Part shown: in pieces, positions 53,795 to 64,000 of the stretch
Position numbering within the stretch: the stretch's first letter is position 1
How the letters are laid out: each line of letters starts with the position of its first letter
DNA from: Linderina pennispora
Taxonomy: Eukaryota > Kickxellomycota > Kickxellomycetes > Kickxellales > Kickxellaceae
Direction: 5' to 3'
DNA: 64,000 nt
NCBI RefSeq assembly: GCF_002104995.1
Contig: NW_024468257.1
Span: forward strand, 744,001 to 808,000
Notes under the pieces: generated by a model
The model's input: only the letters and a program-made list of their open reading frames with translations
The model's database searches: none
Told to the model about the DNA's origin: nothing
Position numbers and translations under genes: made by a program

Positions 53795-56700
53795 ATGTCG
53801 AGCGGAGACGGGCAGGCACTGCCCAACGGTAAGAGGGAAAATAGTGTTCTAGGTGCAGTCCGCCCCAGGGGCGGCTTTTACAAGCTGGCATGGACGATTG
53901 ACGCATATCTTTTCCTGTATAGAAACCGGACGTGCAGTGCGGTACTTGGATGCGCTGGAGATATTCACCAAAGGTAAGCGCTACATGTACTCTTAACGGA
54001 GAAAAAGAGATGTCCTTGGATTGTGTGCTAAGGGGAACATCCTTGGCTTTTTCTGTAGGCGACTTTGAGCGAGTAAAGAGCATCATTCCGCGGTGGATGG
54101 ACTCGTACGACCGCGGTGCAGCAGAGCCCCACGACGCAGCCATAGCGCACAGCACGCCGCTGCATCTGGCAGTCCAGTGCGCCAAGCGTGATATGATCGT
54201 GCAACTGCTCGAGTTTGACGCCCCAAAGGTGCCGATTGACGCAGCAGACAAACAGGGAATGACGGCATTGCATCTGGCGGCCAAGGCCGGGCGCAAGGAC
54301 GTGGTCAAGGTTTTGCTTAGACATGGTGCCGACGACATGCTTCTGGACGCGTCTGGCCAGGACGCACTGGCGTACGCGACAGAGCCGGACGTGGCAGCGG
54401 TAATCCAGGATCACCGCTCGGAGCTGGTGCGTAGCACAACCGCGCGGCTACTGGCACTAGCCCGCGCAGGTGGCGATGTGCAGGAGATGCTGGACGACGC
54501 GGCAGTGGCGGCTCGCGTTAACCTGGCGGCTCGCGACTCGGAGACCGGCGGTACCCTTCTGCATGTTGCTGTGCAGCAGAACAATGTGGGCCTGGCTAAG
54601 TGGGCGATCACGCAGGGTGTCGATGTGTTCGCCAAGGACGGTGACGGTGCCTTGGCAGACAAGTATGCGACGACACCGGCAATGACGGAACTGCTGGGCC
54701 AGGCACCCATGGGCAATGCGCGGACGGCGCTCTCGGGCAGCGCACCGAAGCTGAGCGGGCAGCTGCACAAATGGACAAACTACGCCAGCGGGTGGAAGCA
54801 GCGGTGGTTTGAGCTGGAGGCTGGCGTGCTGTCGTACTACAAAGACAAGGCCGATGCCGACGCGTCCTGCCGCGGCGCCATCAACCTGCGCATAGCTCGC
54901 ATTGTGATGGCCAAGGACCGCACGCAGTTCGAGGTCCACGGCAAGGGCTCAATCCGCTACCGCCTCAAGGCCAAGGACGCGGCTGTGGCCAAGCAGTGGG
55001 TGCACATGCTGAATCTTTCCAAGCAGTGGGCCCTCGAGAACCACAAGCATCCGGCTGAGTCTGAGCGCACCCTGGGCTACTCCCACCGCGGCAGCGTCAG
55101 CACCGCTAGCGTCCCGGCCGATGATACGGCTCCGGCCGAGCCGCCGGTGCGCGAGCGCTCGGGCAGCCAGTCGCGGCAGAGCAAGGTGGGCTCGGCGGCA
55201 TCCAGCATTCTGAGCAGCGAGAGCGACGACGAGCTGTTTATGGCCCGCGACGATTTCTCGGCTGCGCTGTCTGAGGTCAAGGCGCAGCTGTTTTTGCAGG
55301 GGCAGCTGCTTGATAGCCTGCAGGATGCTGCACCGCAGTACCACGAGATGGCCGCACGCACGACGCGCCAGCTGACTCTGCTGCTGGGGCAGGTCGAGCA
55401 GGCGTACAAGGCCTGCAATAATGCCTGGCAGACCAAGATGCGTAAGGAGCAGGAGCGCATTGATATGCTTGCTGACAGCCTGCGCACTGCCGTCGTCAAC
55501 TCCAACAGCCTGATCGACACGATCCGCACCAAGGGCCAGACGCCCATCTCAAGCGCTCCGGTGACGCCTGTTGCTACTGAGGGCCCGCAGGGGCTGGAGG
55601 CACGGGATATTTGCTCTGCTGCCTTTGCCTCGGACATTGCCGAGCCAGTCGATGATGACGAGGACGAGGACGACGACTCGGACTTTGCCGATGCCACCGA
55701 CGAGTTCTTTGATGCCGTCACGTCGGCTGTGGCCCAGGGCAGCATGCCAAGTGCTGGCGAGAAGCCCGAGGATACAGTCCCAGAGCCAGACACTGCTCCA
55801 GATGCTGCGCCCGAGGCTACACCAGAGACCACGCCCGAGGCCACACCGTCAGCTGATCTGACCCACCTGAGCGGCTACTCGCTGCCGGTGCGGATCCGCA
55901 ACGAGCTGCCGGAGATCAAGAAGGGCGGGCCATCGCTGAACCTGTGGTCGATCATCAAGGGCGCAATCGGCAAGGACCTGTCCAAGATCTCTGTGCCTGT
56001 GTTCTTCAACGAGCCGTCGTCGTTCCTGCAGCGGTTCACCGAGGACATGGAATACTGCGATCTACTGGAGATCGCGACGCTTCTGCGGCGCAGCGAGGAC
56101 CGCACGCTATTTGTAGCTGGCTTCGCCATGAGCAACTACGCGTCAACCTTTGGCCGCATCGCCAAGCCGTTCAACCCGCTGCTGGGCGAGACATTCGAGT
56201 ACGTCAGGCGGGACAAAAAGTACCGCGCGCTGTCGGAGCAGGTCGAGCACCACCCGCCGATCTCCGCATGCTGGGTCGAGGGCAAGAACTACACGTACCA
56301 TGCCGACACGAACATCCGCTCCAAGTTCAACGGCGGCTCGCTGACCGTGGTCCCGACGGGCGTGTGCCACGTGACACTGAAGCTGCCCCTGGCGTTCCTG
56401 GAGCGCGACGCCGACGCGGGCACACCAAAGCAAGAAGCGCACATACACGAGGGGTACTTCACCGAGCACTACACGTGGGACAAGCTGACGACGAACGTGA
56501 ACGGCATCATGATTGCCAACTTCTGGATCGAGCATGTCGGCGACCTGAACGTGCGCAACCACCGCACCGGTGACCTGACAAAGATCACCTTTATGCAGTC
56601 CAACTGGATGGGCAAGAACAAGTTCCGCGTGACTGGCGAGGCCCGTAACCGCCAGGGCTCCATTGTCCACGAAATCGCCGGCGACTGGACCTCCAAGCTG

Positions 56701-57243
56701 GTCGCCAAGCCTGTCGGCCACCGTGGAGACTCCGAGGCCACCGACATCCCGCGCCCGCAGTACATGGACGACGCGGCCACACTAGGCGATGCGGTGCGGT
56801 TCGCCGAGTCGAACTCGTTGGAGCTGCCGCAGCGCCCGTTCGTGCTCTGGAAGGCCAATGCACGCGGCGAAAACGCCTACCACCTAACCAACTTTGCCGT
56901 GTCGCTCAACGATAAGCCCGCCGGGCTCGAGCCGTACCTGTGCCCGACCGACTCGCGCTTCCGCCCTGACCAGCGCGCGATGGAGACCGGCGAATACGAG
57001 CTCGCCGACCGTGAAAAGTCGCGCTTGGAGAATAAGCAGCGTGCAACACGGCGGCGGCGCGAGCAAGGCGAGCTGAAGCCATGGAAGCCACGCTGGTTCG
57101 TCAAGGACACTGACAAGGACTCGGGCGAGTCCTACTGGCGCTTCACCGGCGAATACTGGGCTGAGCGCGAGCGTGCCGCAAAGCACCAGACCAGTGGCCC
57201 GCCCAAGATTGAGGCATGGGAGGACGTCGAGGATATCTTTTGA
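53795..57243 (+). CDS. Osh1-type oxysterol-binding protein (ankyrin-PH-FFAT-ORD)
   Basis: Lipid exchanger at membrane contact sites. Three exons: 53795-53828, 53923-53973 and 54059-57243; introns GTAAGA...ATAG and GTAAGC...GTAG, phases consistent, total 1,089 residues. GARP/ankyrin part about 15-225 (TPLHLAVQCAKRDMIVQLLE, GMTALHLAAKAGRKDVVKVL, LLHVAVQQNNVGLAKWAITQ). PH domain about 258-350 (QLHKWTNYASGWKQRWFELE). An FFAT motif for VAP binding, DEFFDAVTS, near residue 577 follows an acidic run. The lipid-binding domain starts about 633 (SLNLWSIIKGAIGKDLSKIS) and contains the family fingerprint EQVEHHPPISA (about 755) and FWIEHVG. This order equals yeast Osh1/Osh2, thus the call; orthology to one of them is not resolved. 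Confidence 0.93.
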
Positions 57244-57291
57244 GATGGCATTTTCTTTTTCGATTACCAAACCGAGCTTTTATTCATTTCT

Positions 57292-57642
57292 TTAGAGGTG
57301 GTTCGGGTCAGTCAAAACTACGTTGTGCGTGAAATCGCGCAAATCTCCGATAGTCTTTGTCTGCTCGGCCGTGTTCGTCGGGTCATTGGCGAGTGCGCTC
57401 AGGCGCTCGTACACTTTCTGGTACCCAAGCAGCAGATTCGGCGAGCCATTGTACAGCACTGCGCAGGCGTCCGTCAGCCCCAGGGCTGCTGCCAAGTCAT
57501 GGTACAGCTCGGGGGTCGTGAACGTATGGTGGTTGCTCATTTCGCTGGCCAGCGCCTTCTTGATGGCTGCATAGTCGCTGTCGCTCACGGCCGTGGCAAG
57601 CCCCACAAGAGCGAAGAATGTTAAGGTAGTAAAGAACTTCAT
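57292..57642 (-). CDS. small secreted protein with displaced promoter
   Basis: 116 residues. MKFFTTLTFFALVGLATAVS is a signal peptide, and the mature protein is helical with a single cysteine (DACAVLYNGSPNLLLGYQKV, RLSALANDPTNTAEQTKTIG). No family recognised. The start codon is 57642 (comp. of CAT at 57640-57642). The 5' LTR of the Ty3/gypsy element begins at 57652, ten bases upstream, so only a few bases of the original leader remain attached and the rest lies beyond 62690, including a GGATAAAAAGC TATA-like motif near 62732-62741 on the minus strand. Convergent with OSH1-like (49 bases between stops). The ORF can be read further upstream into the LTR (MALSDCGV...), but that part belongs to the LTR. 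Confidence 0.72.
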   Translation of the reverse strand: MKFFTTLTFFALVGLATAVSDSDYAAIKKALASEMSNHHTFTTPELYHDLAAALGLTDACAVLYNGSPNLLLGYQKVYERLSALANDPTNTAEQTKTIGDLRDFTHNVVLTDPNHL

Positions 57643-57651
57643 TGGATAGGG

Positions 57652-57898
57652 TGTGGTGATCACACCACAGTCACTCAAAGCCAATGCTTATGCGACTCAG
57701 CCGATCACAGATGATGAGACTGATTCATCACCCTAGGCGAGGCCACATAGTTAAGGCTATAAAATAGACACCGGATCACTCCAGGAGTGACCCGGGAGGA
57801 ATCATCTCTTCTTGTTTAATAATATCAACTGTCCCTATCAATTGATTAGTGCCTGGGCGAGTAGACGAAGCTCGTGACCTTTAAATAGGGTCGCGACA
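57652..57898 (+). repeat. 5' LTR of Ty3/gypsy element
   Basis: 247 bp, TG...CA ends. TATAAAA at 57758-57764 is the likely promoter of the genomic RNA. First bases are CT-free of the secreted gene only by ten bases. Confidence 0.95.
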
Positions 57899-57970
57899 TT
57901 GGTAGCATCACCCAAGTCCCTTATTCTGTCCTCAGAACTATCGTCTACGTCCACTCCATTTTTCAGCACC

Positions 57971-58927
57971 ATGAACAACAACGCTAATGCCAGTACCAAC
58001 GCTAACCCGACCTCTGAGCAGCAGGAGGCCCAGTTCAACCAACTCCTGCAGCTGCTGAACGAGCATCCTGTCCTGGGCGATCGTCTCGTGGGCTATATCC
58101 AGCAGAGGATGGACAGCCAGAACCAACCAGGAGCAGTGACAGTCCATGCCAACGAAGCACCGAATATTGAACCATACGACATGGTGACGTCGAATGTTAC
58201 CTTTAAGAATTGGGGAGATAAATGGTCAGCGTACATGGACACAATGCAATCTGGCACGTTGCCTCAAAAGGCGTTGTACTTACGAAATGCAGTAGTCGGA
58301 CAGGCCAAGACGATGATCGACGCGCACTTAAGCCGACACCCGGGGTGGCAGGCTTTGATCATGGCCACACCGGCATTCTTCATTGCAGAATTCGACTCAA
58401 TGCTTTCACGTCCTGACCACCTGTATGTCTTCCGACACCGCTTGATTGAGCTGAACCAGCGGGGTAAAACTCTACAGCAATATATCGCGGCGGAAGCAGA
58501 AATCGTAGGCGGCAGCGATATCGCAGACATTGAGCGAATTTCGTATTTCCTGCATGGGCTGAATCCTAGTCTCTATAAAGCGCTGGTTCGGAAAGCGCCT
58601 ACTGAGTTTGTAGAAGCACTACGGCTAGTCAACAATGCCGATGTGTTAGAACAGACAGTAGCAGAGGCTACGGGGTTGCAGCCAGCAGCAACTGGCGTAT
58701 CCAGTCTGCCAGCTCAACCAGAACCAATGGAAGTTTCTGCGGTATACACGAAGGGTAGCTCGATCATTTGGATCAAGGTCGGTTCCATCTCGGTACCCTT
58801 GGCCAAGGACCACCCCACATGTAAGCAATGGCTACGTGCACAACGCCGTTGCTTTGCTTGCGGTGATCCTGGTCATGTTTCGCAGAACTGCACCAAGAAG
58901 CCGGGAAAAGGTGCAGGGCAGCAGTGA
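57971..58927 (+). CDS. gag: Gag of Ty3/gypsy element
   Basis: 318 residues. MNNNANASTNANPTSEQQ start, capsid-like helical part (TFKNWGDKWSAYMDTMQSGT, YLRNAVVGQAKTMIDAHLSR, RLIELNQRGKTLQQYIAAEA), and a C-terminal CCHC zinc knuckle CFACGDPGHVSQNC for RNA packaging. The start is the ATG at 57971; an in-frame ATG at 57899 lies in the primer-binding site and is not credible. The stop TGA is 58925-58927. Just before it, GGGAAAA at 58903-58909 stands in the frame G-GGA-AAA required of a -1 slippery site leading to Pol. No stops or breaks in Gag. Confidence 0.92.
   Translation: MNNNANASTNANPTSEQQEAQFNQLLQLLNEHPVLGDRLVGYIQQRMDSQNQPGAVTVHANEAPNIEPYDMVTSNVTFKNWGDKWSAYMDTMQSGTLPQKALYLRNAVVGQAKTMIDAHLSRHPGWQALIMATPAFFIAEFDSMLSRPDHLYVFRHRLIELNQRGKTLQQYIAAEAEIVGGSDIADIERISYFLHGLNPSLYKALVRKAPTEFVEALRLVNNADVLEQTVAEATGLQPAATGVSSLPAQPEPMEVSAVYTKGSSIIWIKVGSISVPLAKDHPTCKQWLRAQRRCFACGDPGHVSQNCTKKPGKGAGQQ
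58903..58909 (+). promoter_or_regulatory. probable -1 ribosomal frameshift heptamer GGGAAAA
   Basis: Fits X-XXY-YYZ exactly in the Gag frame (CCG GGA AAA), 15 bases before the Gag stop. The -1 frame is open from here into Pol. Confidence 0.7.
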
Positions 58928-61900
58928 CGGATTCGCTGTTGCCCACACCAGAACTGCCAGCCCTGAACTTTGACTCTCGCGAGCCAGAGGGGGAAGGCAG
59001 GTCACCCGCAGATGATCTCGACGAACATGTTGATGACACTACATTTGATCCTGGAGGATCAGTCACCAGCGACGATGTGTTTGTCGATGCCTTCCAAGAC
59101 TGGTCACATTTGGATCAGCCTTGGGATGAATCGGATGCCAGTAGCCCAAAACGTCGGTGTAAGTCATTGATTGATGATAAACTGACAAAAAAGGTGAAGA
59201 TCGTGCAGTTATCCTCACTGCAGATCGGGTCAGGAACTAGACCACAGCTCATTGGCACGGTTCTCGGGCGCCCAGTCAGAGCGTTGCTGGACTCGGGTGC
59301 CACTACTTCATTTGTCAGCCGAAAGCTAGTATCAGACTTGGGCCTTAAAACAGTCCAGGAGTCTGGATATTCAGCTGCTTTGGCTGACGGTTCGGTGCGC
59401 CAGATCTCAGTCTCGGTGCACTTTGACCTCGTGGTGGGTGCATTATGTGTTCCGGTTACGGCATTTGTGCTGCCGTTGAATCGAACAGACATCATACTTG
59501 GCTACGACTGGTGGTTGGAAAACCGGTTAACTCCCGATTACCAGTCTAACCAGTGGATTCTAGAACACAATGGCTCACGCTCAGAGATCACGGTTACTAT
59601 GGCGGTACCGGAATCAGTGATTAGCCTGAATGGCTTACACCGTATGGTTTGGGACCGGAAAATATTGGACGCATGGGTTGTGCTGTTGCGCCAACCAGCA
59701 AACCCAAATGGCGTAGAGGTGGTCTGCCAGGATCGAGAACTTGAGCAGACGATACAAGAGTTCGAGTCACTATTCGCGCCAGTGATAGAACTGCCACCTC
59801 ACTGGTCGGTCGAGCATTCTATTCGGCTAGAGGATGGCCCACCGCATGCGCTTGCGTCGTATCGCATGGGCCGGAAGCAATTGTCGGAATTGAAGGCATA
59901 GCTCGACGACATGTTAGCACAAGGCTTGATTCGCCCGTCATCGTCACCATAGGCTCATCCAATAATCCTCATTGGAAAAAAGGATGGCTCTACCCGCATG
60001 TGTGTCGACTACCGTTTATTGAACAAGCGGACGATCAAGGACAAGTATCCGTTACCACGGGTCGACGATTGTCTGGACCAGATTGGTACTGCATGTGTGT
60101 TCTCTTCGCTGGACCTCCGATCAGGGTATCATCAGATCAGAATGGCCAACGACGACATCGAGAAGACGGCATTCACCACGCGCTATGGCGCGTATGAATT
60201 CTTGGTGATGCCATTTGGTTTGTGCAATGCTCCATCGACATTCCAACGGTTGATGAACATTGTACTTCAGCCATTTCTCGACAAGTTCGTCTTGGTATAT
60301 CTGGATGATATTCTGATATACTCGGTGGATATGGAGACACATAGACAACATGTACGATTGGTCCTGGAGGCGCTGCGCAAGGCAGATCTGCACCTGAAGC
60401 CATCAAAGTGTACCTTCGCTGCCAAATCGGTACAGTTTCTGGGCCATATGGTGACTGACTGTGGGATTACGCCCTGTCAGGACAAGCTCGAAGCGGTTGA
60501 GAAATGGCCATTGCCGAATACAGCACGCGACGTACTGTCATTCCTGGGCCTTTGCTCATACTATCGTCGTTTCGTACCTGGATTTGCATCGATCGCTGCG
60601 CCGCTTTACCAACTGACCCACGAGCGGACCATGAAGGATGATGTCAACTGGTCTGCCAACGCACGGCTGGCTTTTGCAGCCCTTAAAAAGGCTGTGACAG
60701 CAGCACCCGTGCTGAAGGCGCCGGACTGGGACCGCCCATTTGTGATCGAGTCCGATGCAAGCTCTTTCGCGATTGGGGCTGTTCTAGCCCAGGCCTATGG
60801 CGACTTCCTACACCCGGTTGCATTTGCTAGTCGCTCCTTACGACCAGCTGAACGTAACTATTCGGCTCGAGAGCACGAGATGCTAGGCATCGTCTATGCT
60901 TTCGAAACGTGGGAGTACATTGTACGCGGTTACGAGGTTACAGTCTATACTGACCATCAGTCCCTGATTGGTGTCTTCGCGGAGCAAAATCCCCATGGTC
61001 GCATAGCCCGCTGGCTAGAGCGCTGGATGAGCGTAGCACCCAAGGTCGTATACCTGAAGGGCCAGGCCAACGTGGTTGCTGACTCCTTATCCCGTCGGTT
61101 TGATCTCGCCACACTGGTGGCCACTACGAAGCAGGAATTAACACCTGTGGAGAAGTGGGAGCTGATAGCCCGAGCTCTGATACTGAAGCAACCACCGCCG
61201 GAGCAGGTGACTGAGCCAGAGGTCAACTGAGTACAACGTGCATTGCCCAATTTGCGACTGTCCAAGCAGAACGTGCTGCTTATCAAGAAGCATAGGACCT
61301 GGCTTCCCATCGTAGAGGGGGAAAGAGCGCGCATTGCGCTTGTCCAGGCCTATCACTTGGATTTCGCACATCTAGGTGTATCCTCAGTGTACGGCTTGAT
61401 GCGTCTGCGGCATTGGTGGCTTCATATGCGCTCATATGTGGAAGACATCATTGCCCAATGTCCAGTATGTCAGGCAGCGACTGCTGGCAGAGATGACAAG
61501 TCAAAGGCCCCGATGAATGCGCTAGTGCCGCCGGCTGAGCTATTTGTTCGCTGGGGCATTGATTTCATTGGCATTATGCCCCGCACATTGTCAGGAAACG
61601 CTTGGATTTTACTGGCGATCGAGCACACATCAAACTGGATCGTGGCTAAAGCTACAAAGGATGCTACAGCTGAAACGGTTGCCGACTTCATCTACTGTGA
61701 GATCGCACTCCAGTATGGTGCCCCAGTAGAGATCCTGTCTGATCGTGGCTCTGCATTCCTTAGTGAGGTCACAAGTGCTTACCTTCGCCGCAACCATGTT
61801 CGTCACCTCAAGACATCATCCTACCACCCGCAAACCAATGGTAAGACCGAACGTGCCAATGGTGTGGTAGGCCAGATGCTATCGAAACTTGCGTTCCATG

Positions 61901-62523
61901 CCAAGCACCGCTGGGATCAATATCTACCCTAGGCGGTGTGGGCAACAAGAGTTCGAATGCATGCTGTGACGAAGTTGTCCCCGTTCTTCATGTTGTTCGG
62001 AAAAGAACCAAGGCTACCACTGGATAGTATGCCACCGGTCTCTTGGAACAACAAGGACAACCGTGATGTCTATGCCCAAGAAGTCCTCCGCTTGAGCAAG
62101 GTCAATTCGACCCGCCATATCGCTCGCGAACGTCAATTTGCCGCCGCACACAGAATGAATGAGGTTTATTCTAAGGCGACAAAAACGGGGAAACCCTATG
62201 ACATTGGACATTGGGTCAAGGTGAAGAATATGGCCAAGAAGAAGTTGGACCCTCCATGGCTCGGCCCGTATATGGTGTGGGAACGTGCTCCGTTCAACAC
62301 ATATAAGCTTGTGACGCCACAAGGACGCCGAGTTGCGGAACTGGTGCACCATGATCGTTTGAGCACATGGACCACAGCGATGCCACCCAAGACCATGGTT
62401 ACCAGGAAAGGGCTACCCCTTCTTAAAGAGGAGGATGATGTGGTGATCACACCACAGTCACTCAAAGCCAATGCTTATGCGACTCAGCCGATCACAGATG
62501 ATGAGACTGATTCATCACCCTAG
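58924..62523 (+). pseudogene. pol: Pol of Ty3/gypsy element with four in-frame stops
   Basis: One continuous frame, -1 relative to Gag. Protease LLDSGATTSFV (catalytic Asp codon 59290-59292), reverse transcriptase with YLDD (60298-60309), RNase H DASSFAIGAVLAQ, integrase HHCC finger (HLDFAHLG ... CPVC), catalytic D/D/E in WGIDFIG, SDRGSAF and NGKTERANG, and a GPY/F-like end (PPWLGPYMVW). In-frame stops are TAG 59899-59901 (ELKA-stop-LDDM, where relatives have Gln), TAG 59950-59952 (SSSP-stop-AHP, usually Trp), TGA 61228-61230, and TAG 61930-61932 (LP-stop-AVW). No frameshifts. The final stop (62521-62523) lies 85 bases inside the 3' LTR. Needs readthrough or helper proteins to function; taken as defective. 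Confidence 0.9.
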
Positions 62524-62685
62524 GCGAGGCCACATAGTTAAGGCTATAAAATAGACACCGGATCACTCCAGGAGTGACCCGGGAGGAATCATCTCTTCTT
62601 GTTTAATAATATCAACTGTCCCTATCAATTGATTAGTGCCTGGGCGAGTAGACGAAGCTCGTGACCTTTAAATAGGGTCGCGACA
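62439..62685 (+). repeat. 3' LTR of Ty3/gypsy element
   Basis: Identical by eye to the 5' LTR. The last 28 codons of Pol, ending ETDSSP-stop, are encoded inside it. Confidence 0.95.
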
Positions 62686-62855
62686 AGGGGAAGGATAATG
62701 TAGAGCGAAGACCCAGCAGGACAGGCTGCTGCTTTTTATCCTGGATCTTCACATGAGGAGATACGCAGTAACCGTATCGTCCACTGTCTAGGCACATCCA
62801 GAATCCAATCTAGAAGTGCCATTATATTTCCAATAGTAGGTTTATTGCTTGTTAA
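62686..62855. promoter_or_regulatory. separated leader/promoter of the small secreted gene
   Basis: Read on the minus strand, this DNA, which would abut the secreted gene start without the retrotransposon, contains GGATAAAAAGC about 48 bases from the insertion point. It also forms the 3' flank of TAD3. Confidence 0.5.
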
Positions 62856-63757
62856 TTACGCATCGGACTTTTCAGGCATTGAACATTGGAACACAGAGAA
62901 ATGGTGGTTGAGACCCTTGCGCGCATGCATTCCATAGTAGCTGATCCCACCGCCGCTCGCTGCGTTGATGAAAAATAACCGTCCGATCCGCGAGTGCACC
63001 AGCGCCATACAGCACCTACAATGAAACAGCTATTTAGCACCATATTTGTAAAACAGCACCTCCAATTTGCATTTGCCTCGACTTACATCACACATGGCTC
63101 GGTTATTGCAAACACATCTAGGCCCTCGCACAGGTACCCAGCCGTGTCACTTGGCTCATCATGCATGCGCTTGGCCGGCACCAGACTGTCATTCCGCGCC
63201 AGCTCCAGATCAGCCACCTTGCCAATACAGCACATAGCCGCATGTCTCAAGGGGTGATCTTGGGCCGTAGCACTAGCCACCACTGCATGGGTCTTGGGCT
63301 GACACATCACCACGCCCTCCTGTTCACTGCGCAAAATCTGCCCGGCAATGTACTTCCTCTCCTCCTCAGTAATCTCCACGCGATTCTGTGCCGGCGGACG
63401 GAATGCCACCGGCCACACATCCTTCCACTTGCTAAACTGATCGGCCGTGATCGGCGGCGTATCCGGCACTTGACAGATCTCCCCCAATGTCCATTCCGAG
63501 TCTTTCAGGATACGTAGCAATTCTTCCTCTGTTATAGCGCTAGTCTGGCAGAGGATTACCTGCAGAAAAGTGCTGGTTTTGCGCACGCGCTTCACATGCT
63601 CAATGCCAGTCAGCTTAGGCAAATGCTTGGCGATGAACGAAAGCAATTGCGAGGTCTTCTGCGGCGAGATCGTAGTTGTGTAGACGGTCTCGGTTGTCAG
63701 TGCGCGTTGTTCGTCTGGCGTCGGGATCCGCGTGATCTCAAATGAAGTGCTGCTCAT
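62856..63757 (-). CDS. TAD3: tRNA adenosine-34 deaminase subunit Tad3/ADAT3
   Basis: Non-catalytic partner of Tad2 in A-to-I editing of the tRNA wobble base. Two exons: 63757-63087 and 63015-62856, intron GTAAGT...TTGTAG (71 bases), total 276 residues. N-terminal helper domain (HLPKLTGIEHVKRVRKTSTF and PITADQFSKWKDVWPVAFRP). Deaminase domain with H-A-A-M (DHPLRHAAMCCIGKVADLE), where the catalytic Glu of Tad2 is replaced as in other Tad3 proteins, and P-C-V-M-C recreated exactly by the splice (EPCVM + CCMALVHSRIGRLFF). C terminus ISYYGMHARKGLNHHFSVF is conserved. The start at 63757 (MSSTSFEITRIPTPDEQRAL) is preferred over 63805. Confidence 0.93.
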
Positions 63758-64000
63758 GATCGGATGGAAAAATACATGCGAGTGCAGGGGAGTTGTTTGT
63801 ATCACACTATTGGGAGACTGTTGGGTATGGTAACTTTATCAATGTTTTGGGTTAAGGTGATGGGCCATTTTTTGTTTTAGTTTTAGAAATGCGCCCCTTG
63901 TATCTACTCACTGAGACACACGTTGGGCACCAGGCGAGGGGTATGTTGGCCACCGCCTAGCTATCAAATGGAGATACTTTGCTGCACTTCATCCTAGCTA

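Larger units (their letters stand above)
57652..62685 (+). mobile_element. full-length Ty3/gypsy LTR retrotransposon
   Basis: 5,034 bp with two 247-bp LTRs (57652-57898 and 62439-62685), which I found identical base by base by eye, TGTGGTGAT...CGCGACA ends. Primer-binding site TGGTAGCATC at 57900-57909 resembles the 3' end of initiator tRNA-Met. A polypurine tract AAAGAGGAGGATGA precedes the 3' LTR (62425-62438). Flanks share AGGG (57648-57651 and 62686-62689), a 4-bp target duplication. Gag then Pol in the order protease-RT-RNase H-integrase, which defines Ty3/gypsy. Identical LTRs indicate a recent insertion. Confidence 0.96.

Noticed and set aside
57899-57970. Gag start at the ATG-like codon 57899
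   Set aside because: It lies in the primer-binding site just after the LTR; the ATG at 57971 has the normal context and composition.
1-64000. tRNA, rRNA genes and CRISPR arrays
   Set aside because: No B-box-containing cloverleaf, rRNA-like segment or regularly spaced repeat array was found by eye; a covariance-model scan would be decisive.

Overview
The window is eukaryotic nuclear DNA from a fungus. It has short GT-AG introns, fungal-type protein families (Cdc25, Rrn3, Snx41/Atg20, Osh1-type oxysterol-binding protein, cytosolic acetyl-CoA carboxylase), TATA boxes a short way upstream of several secreted-protein genes, and a Ty3/gypsy retrotransposon. The mixture of families (DNRLRE/CBM96-like secreted protein, decayed F-box genes, free-standing intein-like endonuclease) recalls early-diverging fungi such as Kickxellomycotina. 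That placement is an inference from general resemblance and was not tested.

Layout. 1-4.0 kb, minus strand: the 5' half of a glutathione synthetase gene that leaves the window, then a mitochondrial PPR protein gene. 4.0-10.6 kb: a decayed copy of an orphan gene (intact paralogue at 20.9 kb), a decayed F-box gene, a dispersed repeat and a secreted DNRLRE/CBM96-like gene. 12.1-20.4 kb: ACC1 (acetyl-CoA carboxylase, about twenty one-base frame breaks in its 5' two thirds), convergent with VTA1. 20.9-35.8 kb: accessory block. It holds the intact orphan gene, two RNase T2 genes in inverted orientation on 2,056-bp arms 9.1 kb apart, and, between the arms, a free-standing intein-derived LAGLIDADG endonuclease, two small secreted-protein genes, a 2OG-Fe(II) oxygenase and solo LTRs. 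36-57.2 kb: conserved housekeeping genes (SNX41/ATG20, RRN3, a mitochondrial TPR protein, an unrecognised disordered protein, CDC25, prolidase, cytochrome c1, OSH1-like). 57.3-62.7 kb: a small secreted-protein gene with a full-length Ty3/gypsy element inserted ten bases upstream of its start codon. 62.9-63.8 kb: TAD3.

The conserved genes are unrelated housekeeping functions (glutathione and fatty acid synthesis, ESCRT/endosome traffic, Pol I initiation, cell cycle, respiration, sterol traffic, tRNA editing); I see no pathway cluster. The accessory block is the most informative part. The endonuclease keeps both LAGLIDADG motifs but has lost the residues needed for protein splicing, the same route that gave yeast HO. 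The RNase T2 duplication has one breakpoint inside an LTR. The right LTR has a perfect 4-bp target duplication and the left one is chimeric without one, so right-to-left copying through LTR homology is the simplest reading.

Quality caution: several conserved genes (ACC1 5' part, PPR, CDC25, prolidase, SNX41) are broken by isolated single-base shifts while the protein sense continues in another frame. Most are probably sequence errors, so lengths of those products are approximate. No rRNA, tRNA, CRISPR array or bacterial-type operon was seen.
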